DNA from: Asanoa ferruginea
GTDB taxonomy: Bacteria; Actinomycetota; Actinomycetes; Mycobacteriales; Micromonosporaceae
Direction: 5' to 3'
Assembly (NCBI RefSeq): GCF_003387075.1
Contig: NZ_QUMQ01000001.1
Coordinates: forward strand, 7,440,001-7,504,000
DNA length: 64,000 bases
Below the pieces are notes generated by a model that searched no databases, was not told the DNA's origin, and saw nothing but the letters and a program-made list of their open reading frames with translations. Positions 23,667-32,299 of the stretch are shown here, piece by piece; position 1 is the stretch's first letter; each line of letters opens with the position of its first letter. The position numbers and the translations under genes were made by a program.

Positions 23667-25265
23667 TCAACCGGCGCCGCGTACGCGCCGCACCACGGCG
23701 GCCGGGTCACCGCCCACCGTGTTCCCGCGCCAGGCGACGTGGTGGTCGGGCCGGACCAGGACGAGGTCGCGCTCCCAGACCTCGCGAGCCCAGGGATCGG
23801 ACACCACCCGGTGCGCGACCGGCGTGCCCTGCGCGGTCGCGGCTTCCAGCAGCGGTCCGGCGCGCCCGTCGTCAACGAAGTCGACGAGCGTGAAGGACGC
23901 GCCGAAGCGGTCGTAGATGGGGCCGCCGTCCTCCAGGATCACGCTGGGCGAGCGGGCGCCGGGCCACGTCGTCGGTGTGTAGGCGGTCGGGGTCCACGGG
24001 GGTTCGGGCGAGCCCTCGTGGCAGACGACAGGCGAGTCATTGTGGCGATAGCCCAACTCGACCCCCCTGTATTCGTTCTCACCGCGCGATGCGGTGAGAA
24101 ACGACCCCAAGGCATCGAGCGCGGCACCGTGGCGCAGCATCCGACCCGCCTCGAGGTGCACGCCGAGATGTCGACGCGAGGTATGCAGGTTGCGCAGGCC
24201 CACCGGGCGGCGCTCGGCCTCATAGCTGTCCAGCAGTCCCGAACCGCCGTACCCGTTGATTAGTCCTGCGATCTTCCAGGCGGCGTCGATGGCGTCGCCG
24301 ATGCCGGTGTTCATCCCGTAGGCGCCGGTCGGGAACATGCGATGGGCCGAATCGCCTGCGAGGAGCACCCGCCCGACCTGGTACCGGTCGGCGAGCATGA
24401 AGCCGGGTCGCCAACGCGAGGTTTGCAGCACCTTGTCGATCTTGAGGTCGACCCGCATCGTGTCGCGCAGGAAGGCGGCCGGGTCGGCCGGTGGGGCGTC
24501 GAACTCCGTCGCGTCCATTCCGTTGACGTGTGCCGTCCACGTGTCGACCTCGTCCTGGGCGATGATGACGTACCGGAAGGCGAAGTAATGCCAGAACCGC
24601 CCGTGCCGGTGCAGCGTGCTCAGGTCGCGGCTTTTGAAGTGCACCATGAACGCGCCGGGCAGTCCCGGAACGTCAAAGCTCTCCTCGCCGACGCCGAGCA
24701 CCGTGCGGACCCGGCTTCGGGCGCCGTCGCAGCCGAGTACGTAGCGCGATCGCATCCGGACCCGTTCGTCGGTCAGCATGTCGATCAGCTCGCTGGACAC
24801 CGAGTCGTCGTCCTGGGACAGGGACTCGAACCGCAGACCCGCTCGCATTTCGACAAGCGGGTCGCGCCGGCAACGCGCACGAAGGACCGGCTCCAGGTCG
24901 ACCTGGGAGATCCGCTGACCGGGCTCGACCGGTTGAGTGCCGTCGTTACGGTCGGCGATGCGCCTGCGTTCCTCCTGCACCGAAGGGAGCTTCCAGGTGG
25001 AGATCGGCTCGCCCGCGAGGCCGGTTGACCAGATGACGTCGGCTGGATGCTCGGGCCCGACACCGGCGTCGCGGACGTCGTCCGCGACGCCGAGCTGCCG
25101 GAGGAACTCCATGCTGCGGGCGTTGACATAGTCGAGTTTCGGGTGGTCCGAGGTCTCGAACGCCTCGTCGACGAGCACGCTGCGCACACCCTGACGGGCT
25201 AGCGCCAAGGCGGCGGCCATGCCGACAGGGCCGGCGCCCACGACCAGAACCGGTACCGGATCCAC
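23667..25265 (-). CDS. FAD-dependent aromatic monooxygenase (class A)
   Basis: A 532-residue flavoprotein monooxygenase. The N-terminal dinucleotide fold is VLVVGAGPVGMAAALALARQG, followed by GCDGARSRVR (DG motif) and GRVLLAGDSAHRMFPTGAYG (GD motif). A thioredoxin-like C-terminal domain follows, as in PHBH-type hydroxylases of about 500-550 residues. GTG start at 25265, preceded by GGGAGG. The enzyme would hydroxylate a phenol or aminophenol using NAD(P)H and O2. The two flavin enzymes in the cluster (the other at 32299-33489) could make successive hydroxylations of an aminophenol to a hydroxy-aminobenzoquinone. Confidence 0.88.
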   Translation of the reverse strand: MDPVPVLVVGAGPVGMAAALALARQGVRSVLVDEAFETSDHPKLDYVNARSMEFLRQLGVADDVRDAGVGPEHPADVIWSTGLAGEPISTWKLPSVQEERRRIADRNDGTQPVEPGQRISQVDLEPVLRARCRRDPLVEMRAGLRFESLSQDDDSVSSELIDMLTDERVRMRSRYVLGCDGARSRVRTVLGVGEESFDVPGLPGAFMVHFKSRDLSTLHRHGRFWHYFAFRYVIIAQDEVDTWTAHVNGMDATEFDAPPADPAAFLRDTMRVDLKIDKVLQTSRWRPGFMLADRYQVGRVLLAGDSAHRMFPTGAYGMNTGIGDAIDAAWKIAGLINGYGGSGLLDSYEAERRPVGLRNLHTSRRHLGVHLEAGRMLRHGAALDALGSFLTASRGENEYRGVELGYRHNDSPVVCHEGSPEPPWTPTAYTPTTWPGARSPSVILEDGGPIYDRFGASFTLVDFVDDGRAGPLLEAATAQGTPVAHRVVSDPWAREVWERDLVLVRPDHHVAWRGNTVGGDPAAVVRRVRGAG

Positions 25266-25282
25266 TCTCGACCTCCCGAAAA

Positions 25283-25312
25283 GGTGTGGGGCGGCAATCA
25301 CCACCCCACACC
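25283..25312 (-). terminator. 9-bp hairpin after the symporter gene
   Basis: GGTGTGGGG (25283-25291) pairs with CCCCACACC (25304-25312), just past the stop of the minus-strand symporter. It may separate the transporter pair from the biosynthetic genes that follow, or attenuate read-through. Confidence 0.55.
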
Positions 25313-25325
25313 GTTCGTGGTTTGT

Positions 25326-27041
25326 TCAGTGCGTTTCGCTGAGGGTCCGGCCGGACCGATCGAGCCCGTTGAGGCTCGTGGCAGTGGCGGTCTGCTCCGG
25401 CTCCCGCCGCGCGGGGATGGTGGCGCCGGTCAGCGCCCGGACCCGCATCTCCGCGAAGGCGGCGTCGTTGCGCTCACGGCTGGTCAAGGTGCCGATGAAT
25501 CCGAACAGGAAGCCGAGCGGCGCGCCGACCAGACCTGGTTCGAAGTCGATGAACTTGAAGTCGGCGTCGGGAAACAACGCGGTGGGGTCGCCTGAGACAC
25601 CGTTCGAGAACACCACCATGAACAGGGTGACGGCTATTCCGCCGTAGACGGTCCACATCAGACCCGCGGTGTTATACCTCCGCCAGAACAGCGAGAGGAC
25701 CACCGCCGGCAGGACGCTGGCGGCACCGATGTCTATCGACGTAGGAATGAAGATGTGGGTGAGCTGCGTCATCATCACCATGCCACCGACCAGAGAGACG
25801 ATGCCGAGGATTAGCACGTTACGCCGTACGTCCTTCAACTCTGCCGGCCGGTCGTCTGGCAGGCCACGCGCCGCGCGAAGGTCGCGCGTGACCGAAGTGA
25901 CGGCATTGAGCAGCAGGACCGCGAAGATGGCACCGACCGATAGCAGGGCGATCGCCCCGAGCGCACCTGTCGCCCACGACCCGCCCAGCTCGTCGGCAAT
26001 CTTGGGCAGGGTGATGTCACGGTGAGCGGCGACCTTGCCGATGGCCTCTCCACCGAGAATCGCGACCGCGCCCAATCCGATCACGATCATGCATGCCCAG
26101 AACCCGATGGTGATGATCGCCGCCCAACCGGCGGTCTGGCGCGCGGCTCGGCCGCTGCGCGCCACGAAGAACCGCATGAACAGGAACGGCATCCCGATGG
26201 CGCCGACAGCGATGGCGAACGCCTTCGACAGGTGGACCCACGGGTCCTGGCCGGAGTTGAAGGTGGCGCCCTCGCCGAACAGACGACCGGTGGTCAACAG
26301 TTCGCCGCGGGGGTTCGGTGCAGCGTTTGCCTCAGCGTCGTTGAGCAGGTCGAAGATATTGAGCTTGTATTTCGCGAGAATCGCGACGGTCAACACCGCG
26401 ACGAACGCCATCATCAGCGACACCTTTAGCACCAGCACGCGGGTGATTCCGGGCATGCCACCCACGTAGACCGCCGCGATAGCGAGCAGGCCCACGATGC
26501 CAACCGTCAACGCGACAATGGGCACGTCCACCGTGGGACTCGTCGTGAACATCCGGCTTGCCACGAAGCCCATCGAGCCGACCGCGATGACGTTGAACAT
26601 GCCGAAGATGCCGAGCGTCAATACCGCGGAGGCCAGCCGCGCCGGACGTTTCCGGGCCCGAATCGCGAACAGGTCGCCGATCGTGTAGGCGTTCAGGTTG
26701 CGCATCGGCCCGGCGTAGATCAGCACGGCGAGGACCGTGGAGATCACGAACGCGGTCAGCAGGAGAATGGCGTCGAAGCCGTTCAACGCGACGTGCCCGA
26801 CGATGATGATCACCGTCGAGTACATGATGCCGCCGGCGACGTGAGCGAGGGCGTTCTGCCCGACGCCGATGCGTCGACCGGCGAGCAGGAAGTCGGCCTG
26901 GGTGCGTATGCCACCGCGGGCCGAGTAGGCCAGGGCAAAGGCCACAATCCCGAGGACGACGACAATCACGGTGGCGATACCGGGCGCGGCCCAGGTGTTG
27001 TCGACAGGTGGTGGCGGCGGCGCCGCGAGGATGTCACTCAT
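25326..27041 (-). CDS. Sodium:solute symporter (ActP-like)
   Basis: A 571-residue protein with about 13 membrane segments. FLLAGRRIGVGQNALAHV near residue 60 and YTIGDLFAIRARKRPARL are SSS family signatures, as found in acetate/monocarboxylate permeases of the ActP type. ATG at 27041 overlaps the stop of the DUF485 gene (ATGA), the usual YjcH-ActP arrangement. Substrate is likely a small monocarboxylate. Its presence inside a biosynthetic cluster is unexpected; it could feed acetate to the mevalonate pathway (inference), or be a bystander. Confidence 0.85.
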   Translation of the reverse strand: MSDILAAPPPPPVDNTWAAPGIATVIVVVLGIVAFALAYSARGGIRTQADFLLAGRRIGVGQNALAHVAGGIMYSTVIIIVGHVALNGFDAILLLTAFVISTVLAVLIYAGPMRNLNAYTIGDLFAIRARKRPARLASAVLTLGIFGMFNVIAVGSMGFVASRMFTTSPTVDVPIVALTVGIVGLLAIAAVYVGGMPGITRVLVLKVSLMMAFVAVLTVAILAKYKLNIFDLLNDAEANAAPNPRGELLTTGRLFGEGATFNSGQDPWVHLSKAFAIAVGAIGMPFLFMRFFVARSGRAARQTAGWAAIITIGFWACMIVIGLGAVAILGGEAIGKVAAHRDITLPKIADELGGSWATGALGAIALLSVGAIFAVLLLNAVTSVTRDLRAARGLPDDRPAELKDVRRNVLILGIVSLVGGMVMMTQLTHIFIPTSIDIGAASVLPAVVLSLFWRRYNTAGLMWTVYGGIAVTLFMVVFSNGVSGDPTALFPDADFKFIDFEPGLVGAPLGFLFGFIGTLTSRERNDAAFAEMRVRALTGATIPARREPEQTATATSLNGLDRSGRTLSETH

Positions 27042-27391
27042 CGCAGACCTCCTTCCAGGTCCATCCGGATCGCCTCGCCGGCGGGATCCAGGCGCTTGCT
27101 GGCGAACCTCATATAGGCCAGTGAGACCGCGGCCACGAGCACGAACGACAGGACCAGGAACAGCATGCCCACGTTCAGCGGCCCACCGATCCCCTGCCGG
27201 AACACGCCGGGCACGAAGGCCGCCAGCGAGATGCCGACGAACCACCACCCGTAGAACAGCACGCTCACCCACACGATGAAGCCGTTCGAGCGGCGTTGCA
27301 GCGCCTGGAACTCGGCGCTGTCGTACACTGCGGAATACTGGTCATCGGCGCTCGCCGAGTCCCCCGTGTCCATGACCCCTCCGCTACCCAT
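27038..27391 (-). CDS. DUF485 family membrane protein
   Basis: A 117-residue protein with two hydrophobic segments. FQALQRRSNGFIVWVSVLFYGWWF and NVGMLFLVLSFVLVAAVSLAYMRFA are the DUF485 (YjcH) pattern. Such proteins are nearly always encoded just before an SSS symporter and are thought to assist it. ATG at 27391 follows GAGGAGG. It is translationally coupled to the symporter. Confidence 0.85.
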   Translation of the reverse strand: MGSGGVMDTGDSASADDQYSAVYDSAEFQALQRRSNGFIVWVSVLFYGWWFVGISLAAFVPGVFRQGIGGPLNVGMLFLVLSFVLVAAVSLAYMRFASKRLDPAGEAIRMDLEGGLR

Positions 27392-27604
27392 GACACCTCC
27401 TCTGCCCAGGACGGCGGGCCGATGGCCGGCAGCGTCCTGAAAACGACCCCTGACGTGGCGCTCGGTACTGCGACAGTCTCAATCAGTGCACCCCAGGGCC
27501 GGCATCGCCCATTCACGGTATGTACGGGCCACTCTGGAAAATGGCGTACGAATCGCGTGTACGAGTGATGTCCACGGCCGACCGCAGGGACAGACCGTTG
27601 ATTC

Positions 27605-28345
27605 ATGACGGCTGCTCTGAGCACCGACGCGTGGACGTACGACGACTTCACCGGTCTCGAGCTCGATCCCGCGCGCTGGGCCATCATGTCGATCGCGGGG
27701 GCCGACGGCACGACGCACCAGTACCAGGACCGCAACGCGCAGGTACGCACCGGGGACGGTCGGCTGGAGCTGAGCGTCAACCCGTTCAGCCGGTTCCACG
27801 ACACCGACCCACGACAGAACAACGCCAAGCAGATGTACCGTTCGGTGCGGCGGTTCGCCACCCCGGTGGCCGGGCGCCTGACGTTCGAGGTCGAGATGGG
27901 GATACGGACGTACGGCCAGGTTCCGTACGACCCGCTCGACGCCTTCGGCACGGTGAACCTGTTCGACCTCGCGACCGGCGTGGTCCTCAATGCCGCCGCG
28001 ACCAACGACACTTTGTACGCGGTCGTCGAGCGGCTGGCGCTCCCCGGCGTCACCAGCCCAGACGAGCACTACATCCACCGTGTGGTTTTGAACGTGCCCA
28101 CCGAGCCGGGACTGCCGCACCGGTACGCCATCTCATACCTGGCCGGCGCCCCGGAGGTGGAGTTCCGCGTCGACGGTCTGTTGGCGTACTGGACCCGGCT
28201 GCCCGTGCCGGTCAGCGGGTTCCACGCCGGCATGGCGTTGTTCTCGGCCCGCGATCTCACCCGCTACCCGCGCTCGCAACGCGAACGGGGCCAGGGTGCG
28301 TCCGGCTGGTGGGGACCCTGGCGGATCACGACCCGCTTCAGATGA
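27605..28345 (+). CDS. Beta-sandwich-like hypothetical protein (DUF6081-like)
   Basis: A 246-residue soluble protein without signal peptide. The opening WTYDDFTGLELDPARWAI and the strands QVRTGDGRLELSVNPFSRF and AGRLTFEVEMGIRTYG fit a concanavalin/jelly-roll fold such as glycoside hydrolase 16-like proteins. No catalytic ExDxE motif is visible. A family of actinobacterial proteins of this type (DUF6081, from memory) is known without function. Its last 8 bases overlap the convergent SDR gene. A 213-base region before it, back to the DUF485 gene, holds no recognisable motif. Confidence 0.65.
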   Translation: MTAALSTDAWTYDDFTGLELDPARWAIMSIAGADGTTHQYQDRNAQVRTGDGRLELSVNPFSRFHDTDPRQNNAKQMYRSVRRFATPVAGRLTFEVEMGIRTYGQVPYDPLDAFGTVNLFDLATGVVLNAAATNDTLYAVVERLALPGVTSPDEHYIHRVVLNVPTEPGLPHRYAISYLAGAPEVEFRVDGLLAYWTRLPVPVSGFHAGMALFSARDLTRYPRSQRERGQGASGWWGPWRITTRFR

Positions 28346-29039
28346 GCGTCTCTCCGCCGTCGATGTTCAGGTTGACGCCGTTGATGGCCGGGTTCTCCAG
28401 CAGGAAGGTGATCGCACCGGTGCAGTCCCCCATCGTGACCGGCCGCTTCGTCAGGGCCCGCGACAAGGCGGCGTCCCGGGCAGCCGGCTTGTCGCTCCAG
28501 AATGGAGTGTCCGACACGATGCTCGGGTGCAGGGCGTTGACCCGGATCGGCGAGAGCTCGACCGCCAGCGTCCGGACCAGTGCGCCGATGCCACCGTTCG
28601 CGGTCGTCACGGTCGTGGATCCCGGATACGGTCGGTGGCTCGCCAGGCCCCCGATCAGCACGGCCGCGCTCTTCTCCATCATTCGTGGGGCGAGGACGGA
28701 CATGACGGTCGTGTAGCCGACTAGCTTGACGGTCAGCAGCCTGACCGCGTCGTCGGAGCGGTAGTCGCGAACCGCATTGTAGTCGCGATCGAGAGCGGAC
28801 AAAACCAACCAGTCGACACGCTCCACGCTGGATAGACCCGTCGCGGCCTCGCCTGGGCCGGACAGGTCCAATGCGAGCCCGCGCGTTCGCCCACCGATCT
28901 CGTCGGCGACGCGCTTGCTGCGCTCCGCGGTGCGACCGGTGATGATCACATCGCTTCCCCGGTCGGCACACGACTGGGCGAAATGACGGCCGATACCCGA
29001 CGTCCCGCCGATGACGACGACGTGCATGCGCTCGAGCAT
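28338..29039 (-). CDS. Short-chain dehydrogenase-like protein lacking the YxxxK pair
   Basis: A 233-residue SDR fold: VVVIGGTSGIGRHFAQSCAD is the Rossmann TGxxxGxG motif, LALDLSG the adenine-binding Asp, and LHPSIVSDTPFW and NGVNLNIDGGETLI the C-terminal substrate and tail motifs. At the catalytic position, where YxxxK is expected, the sequence reads VTTANGGIGALV, so the Tyr and Lys are missing. It may be catalytically altered or act without the usual acid-base residues. ATG at 29039 has AGGGA upstream; ATG at 29057 is an alternative. It is divergent from the second haloperoxidase-like gene with ACTACTCG site C between. Confidence 0.75.
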   Translation of the reverse strand: MLERMHVVVIGGTSGIGRHFAQSCADRGSDVIITGRTAERSKRVADEIGGRTRGLALDLSGPGEAATGLSSVERVDWLVLSALDRDYNAVRDYRSDDAVRLLTVKLVGYTTVMSVLAPRMMEKSAAVLIGGLASHRPYPGSTTVTTANGGIGALVRTLAVELSPIRVNALHPSIVSDTPFWSDKPAARDAALSRALTKRPVTMGDCTGAITFLLENPAINGVNLNIDGGETLI

Positions 29040-29157
29040 GGGAATTCCCTTCGGCATCGCGGTCACGACCGTTCGGCCGTCCGCCGACCGTAGCCCGGCG
29101 ACGCGCGGGGCGCGCACCCCGCGTTCGCGGTATTCCGGCGACGGGCGCTCGCCGCTG

Positions 29158-29176
29158 ACTACTCGGGTAGGTAGTG
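29158..29176. promoter_or_regulatory. ACTACTCG repeat, site C
   Basis: ACTACTCG (29158-29165) and AGGTAGTG (29169-29176) have the same 3-base gap as the last two half-sites of site B. It lies between the divergent SDR (start 29039) and haloperoxidase-like (start 29258) genes. Confidence 0.55.
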
Positions 29177-29257
29177 GACGGACCCGAGATCGCTCGCGAA
29201 TCCTGGCTCCCGGAACGGAATCCGCGAGTCTCGCGTCGACAGGGAAGAGGGCACATC

Positions 29258-30814
29258 ATGACCGCATCTGAAGGTTCTCCCGACCCAGGATTCTCAACTC
29301 GCCGCCGGTCGCTGCTCATCGGCGGGCTCGGCACGGCGTCGACCGCGGTGTTGGCCTCTCTGGCGCACGGTGGCGCAGCGTCGGCCACGCCCTCGAAAGC
29401 GGCCGCCGCCACCGGCTTCGACCTCGACACCGGCAACTTCATCATCGAGCTGATCAGCCCGTTCCAGCCCGCCTTCAACGTGATCGCCCCGATGGACGTG
29501 ACCGTGCTCCACCGCTTCGTTCACCTGTCGGTCGTCTCGTGGTTCGACGCGACCGCGCCGTACCATCCGACGAGGGTCGGACTGCACTCCCGTCTCGGTC
29601 GGCGGCCCTCCAGCGAGGCGGCCACCAACCGGAACAAGACCATCGCGGCGCTGCACGCCAACTACCAGGTCATAAAAGGCGTGGAACCGCGGCGGGAGCC
29701 GGACTTCCGGGCCGTCATGACCTCGATCGGACTGAACCCGGACGACGAGTCCGAGGATCGGACCAGTCCGGTGGGCCTTGGCAACCTCGCCGGCAAGGCG
29801 GTCGTCGCGGCGGCGCTGCGCGACGGGATGAACCAGCTCGGCGACGTCGGCCGGCGCTACAACGGCAAGCCTTACGCCGACTACACCGGTTATCGACCCG
29901 TCAACACGCCATTCGAACTGGAACACCCTTCACGCTGGCAGCCCAACCTCGGTCCGCACGGCCGTCGCCTCGGTGGCGGCGGGGGCGACCTGGGCATCTT
30001 CGTCGCCCAGCAGTTCGCCACACCGCAGCTGCGGCTGGTCAAAGCGCACAGCTTCGGCGACCCGCGGCAGTTCGCGCTCGCCGCGCCCGACCACATCGAC
30101 CACACGCGGCCACGGGACTACAGGCGCTCGGTGGACGAGATCATCGAGGCCTCGGCCGCGCTCACCGACCGGCAGAAGGTGGCGGCCGAGTACTTCGACG
30201 ACAAGACGATGGGGCTGGGCCAGTCCGTGGGCTTCGCGGCGATCGCGCACCTCGATCGCCTGACGCTGGACGACATGATCGATCTCGGCTTCACCACCTC
30301 CGTGGCGATCTTCGACGCCATGATCGCTTGCTGGCACCAGAAGCACAGGTATGACGCCGTGCGCCCGTTCAGCGCGATCCGGCACCTCTACGGACGTCAG
30401 AAGCTGACCGCCTGGGGTGGCCCCGGCAAGGGCACGGTCGACGACATCCGCGGCGACGAGTGGTCCAGCTACCTGAACACCGGGGACCACCCCGACTACC
30501 CGTCCGGGTCCACCGTGCTCTGCTCCGCGGAGGCACAGGCGGCACGGCGGTTCCTCGGTGACGACGTGCTGAACCTGCGGCACGTCTCCCGGGCCGGCTC
30601 GACCCTGCGGGAGCCGGGGCGTTCCCCCGCCAGCGACGTCGAGCTGTTCTACCCCACCTGGGACGCGTTCGTGAAGGAGTGCGCCATCAGCCGGGTGTGG
30701 GGTGGGGTGCACTTCAAGAAGACCGTCGAGCGGTCGATCGTCTTCGGCGAGCAGTTCGGCGACCTCGCCTACCGCTGGGCCCAGCGCTACATCCGCGGCG
30801 ACGTCGACAACTGA
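29258..30814 (+). CDS. Vanadium-dependent haloperoxidase-like protein (copy 2), Tat-type signal
   Basis: A 518-residue paralogue of the protein at 9321-10808. The N-terminus is a twin-arginine signal (STRRRSLLIGGLG). C-terminal motifs: KHRYDAVRP near residue 363 (vanadate K-x6-RP), DYPSGSTV near 414 (PSGH with His changed to Ser) and SRVWGGVHF near 478 (SRxxxGxH intact). So it keeps the axial vanadate ligand but not the usual acid-base His, the reverse of copy 1. PSGS may be normal for this subfamily (DUF6851-like proteins, from memory), so loss of halogenation is not certain. Possible roles are bromonium/chloronium-type cyclisation or a hydroxy-ketone rearrangement. Confidence 0.75.
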   Translation: MTASEGSPDPGFSTRRRSLLIGGLGTASTAVLASLAHGGAASATPSKAAAATGFDLDTGNFIIELISPFQPAFNVIAPMDVTVLHRFVHLSVVSWFDATAPYHPTRVGLHSRLGRRPSSEAATNRNKTIAALHANYQVIKGVEPRREPDFRAVMTSIGLNPDDESEDRTSPVGLGNLAGKAVVAAALRDGMNQLGDVGRRYNGKPYADYTGYRPVNTPFELEHPSRWQPNLGPHGRRLGGGGGDLGIFVAQQFATPQLRLVKAHSFGDPRQFALAAPDHIDHTRPRDYRRSVDEIIEASAALTDRQKVAAEYFDDKTMGLGQSVGFAAIAHLDRLTLDDMIDLGFTTSVAIFDAMIACWHQKHRYDAVRPFSAIRHLYGRQKLTAWGGPGKGTVDDIRGDEWSSYLNTGDHPDYPSGSTVLCSAEAQAARRFLGDDVLNLRHVSRAGSTLREPGRSPASDVELFYPTWDAFVKECAISRVWGGVHFKKTVERSIVFGEQFGDLAYRWAQRYIRGDVDN

Positions 30815-30826
30815 GACGTCGGGATG

Positions 30827-30865
30827 GGCTCACCTGGAGAGCTCGTTCACCTCTCCAGGTGAGCC
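30827..30865. terminator. 15-bp perfect hairpin between convergent genes
   Basis: GGCTCACCTGGAGAG (30827-30841) pairs with CTCTCCAGGTGAGCC (30851-30865) around a 9-base loop. The right arm encodes the last codons of the minus-strand isochorismatase, so one hairpin serves both convergent genes. Confidence 0.85.
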
Positions 30866-31485
30866 AGTACCTCTGACAGCGGCAGCGGCACGGCACACCG
30901 ATCCGCGGCATACCGCAGCGCCATGAGGTGGTCGGTCAGCGACAGGTCGGCGAGGGCATCCGCGACGAGGAACGGCTGGATGTCGCGGCTGAAGGCATCG
31001 CACGCGGTCATGAGGCAGCCCATGTGCGCGTACACACCGCAAACGACGAGCTGGTCGCGCCCCGCGCGCCGCAGCCGTTCCTCGAGATCGCTGCGGAAGA
31101 ACGCGCTGTATCGCCATTTGGCCAGCACCGTGTCGCCCGGCGCGGGAGCCACGTCGTCGACGATGCCGCGGTCGTCCTCCACGGCACCCATGCCTGGACC
31201 CCAGAAGTCCTGCAACAGCCCCCGGTCCGCCCTGCTCATGCCCCCCGGCTGCGCGGTGTACAGCACCGGCACCCTGGCCGCACGCGCGGCCGCCAGCAGC
31301 TTCGTGACGTTGGCGATCAGCTCGGTCATCGGCGGCTCCCCCGCCGAAAACGGGCGCAGGAAGTATCGCTGCATGTCGTGGACCAGCACGGCGGCCCGGT
31401 CCGGGTGCGGACGCCAAGCGACGGCCGAACTGGGCACGTCGCCCTGGCCCGGCATCCGGTATGGCGCGATCGGAGTCATCGGCAT
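30847..31485 (-). CDS. phzD: Isochorismatase-family hydrolase, PhzD-like (ADIC to DHHA)
   Basis: A 212-residue isochorismatase-like hydrolase. The catalytic Asp lies in AVLVHDMQRYFLRPF and the Lys in VLAKWRYSAFF. The usual nucleophilic Cys position reads VCGVYAHMGCLMTACD, where Gly replaces Cys as in PhzD-type vinyl-ether hydrolases. It would cleave 2-amino-2-deoxyisochorismate (ADIC) to 2,3-dihydro-3-hydroxyanthranilate (DHHA) and pyruvate. ATG start with AGGAGGA upstream. The dehydrogenase gene lies 28 bases upstream and the ADIC synthase is at 39037. No PhzF, PhzA/B or PhzG gene is present, so the product is 3-hydroxyanthranilate and not a phenazine. Confidence 0.9.
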   Translation of the reverse strand: MPMTPIAPYRMPGQGDVPSSAVAWRPHPDRAAVLVHDMQRYFLRPFSAGEPPMTELIANVTKLLAAARAARVPVLYTAQPGGMSRADRGLLQDFWGPGMGAVEDDRGIVDDVAPAPGDTVLAKWRYSAFFRSDLEERLRRAGRDQLVVCGVYAHMGCLMTACDAFSRDIQPFLVADALADLSLTDHLMALRYAADRCAVPLPLSEVLAHLER

Positions 31486-31513
31486 TGTTGTCCTCCTGGT
31501 CGGTCCGGCAACG

Positions 31514-32299
31514 TCAGACGTGCAGTGCGGCGCCGCCGTCGACGTAGAGGTCGTGCATCGTGACGTGACCTGCCTGGTCGGATACGAGGAACGCGACCGC
31601 CTCGGCCACGTCCCGCGGCTGGGCGACCTTGCGCAGCGGAATCCCGATCCGATACGCGGCCGGCGTGCCCTCGATCACCCGGGTGAAGTCCGCGCCCTCA
31701 CCGACCATCGCCCGCAGCATCGGCGTGTCCGTCGAGCCGGGCGACACGACGTTGCATCGGATGCCGTGGTCCGCCAGCTCCAAACCGAGGCACCGGGTGA
31801 ACTGGGCCGACGCGGCTTTCGAGGCGGCGTACGCGGCCATCTCCGTACGCGGCACTCCGGCGGCGTTGGACGCCACCGTCACGATCGAGCCCCGCCGGCG
31901 GCCGGTCATCCGCCGCGCGACCGCACGCGACAGGTGGAACACGCCGCCGACGTTGACCGCGAAGGTTTCGATCCACTGCCGGTCGGACAGCTCGATCACC
32001 CGGCCGGTGTGGAGCACGCCGGCGGCGTTGACGAGGATCGCGATCGGCCCGAGCTCTTCCTCGATGCGTCCGACGAGCGCGTCCACGGCTGCGCTTTCCC
32101 GCACGTCGACCACATATCCGCGGGCGGACTCTCCTTCCGCCTCGAGTTTGGTCACCATCGTTGCCAGCGCCTCCGCGTTGTGGTCCACTGCGGCGACGTG
32201 CGCTCCGGCACCGGCCAGCACACTGGCCACAGCGGCCCCGATGCCCTGTGCCGCACCGGTGACCAGTGCGACCGTCGACTCGATTCCGGTCAGTTCCAT
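31514..32299 (-). CDS. SDR dehydrogenase, EntA/DhbA-like, oxidising DHHA to 3-hydroxyanthranilate
   Basis: A 261-residue classical SDR. The cofactor motif is ALVTGAAQGIGAAVASVL; NAAG (ILVNAAGVLH) and the catalytic pair AAYAASKAA (Tyr and Lys) are intact, with a Ser in TVASNAAG. The closest textbook match is 2,3-dihydro-2,3-dihydroxybenzoate dehydrogenase (EntA, DhbA); here the 2-amino analogue DHHA would be oxidised to 3-hydroxyanthranilate. The ATG overlaps the stop of the FAD monooxygenase gene (TGATG). Order on the transcript is monooxygenase, SDR, isochorismatase, so this enzyme is encoded next to the one that makes its substrate. Confidence 0.85.
   Translation of the reverse strand: MELTGIESTVALVTGAAQGIGAAVASVLAGAGAHVAAVDHNAEALATMVTKLEAEGESARGYVVDVRESAAVDALVGRIEEELGPIAILVNAAGVLHTGRVIELSDRQWIETFAVNVGGVFHLSRAVARRMTGRRRGSIVTVASNAAGVPRTEMAAYAASKAASAQFTRCLGLELADHGIRCNVVSPGSTDTPMLRAMVGEGADFTRVIEGTPAAYRIGIPLRKVAQPRDVAEAVAFLVSDQAGHVTMHDLYVDGGAALHV

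Noticed and set aside
28264-29478. 404-residue minus-strand frame
   Set aside because: It is an Arg-rich shadow of the SDR and haloperoxidase-like genes in another frame.
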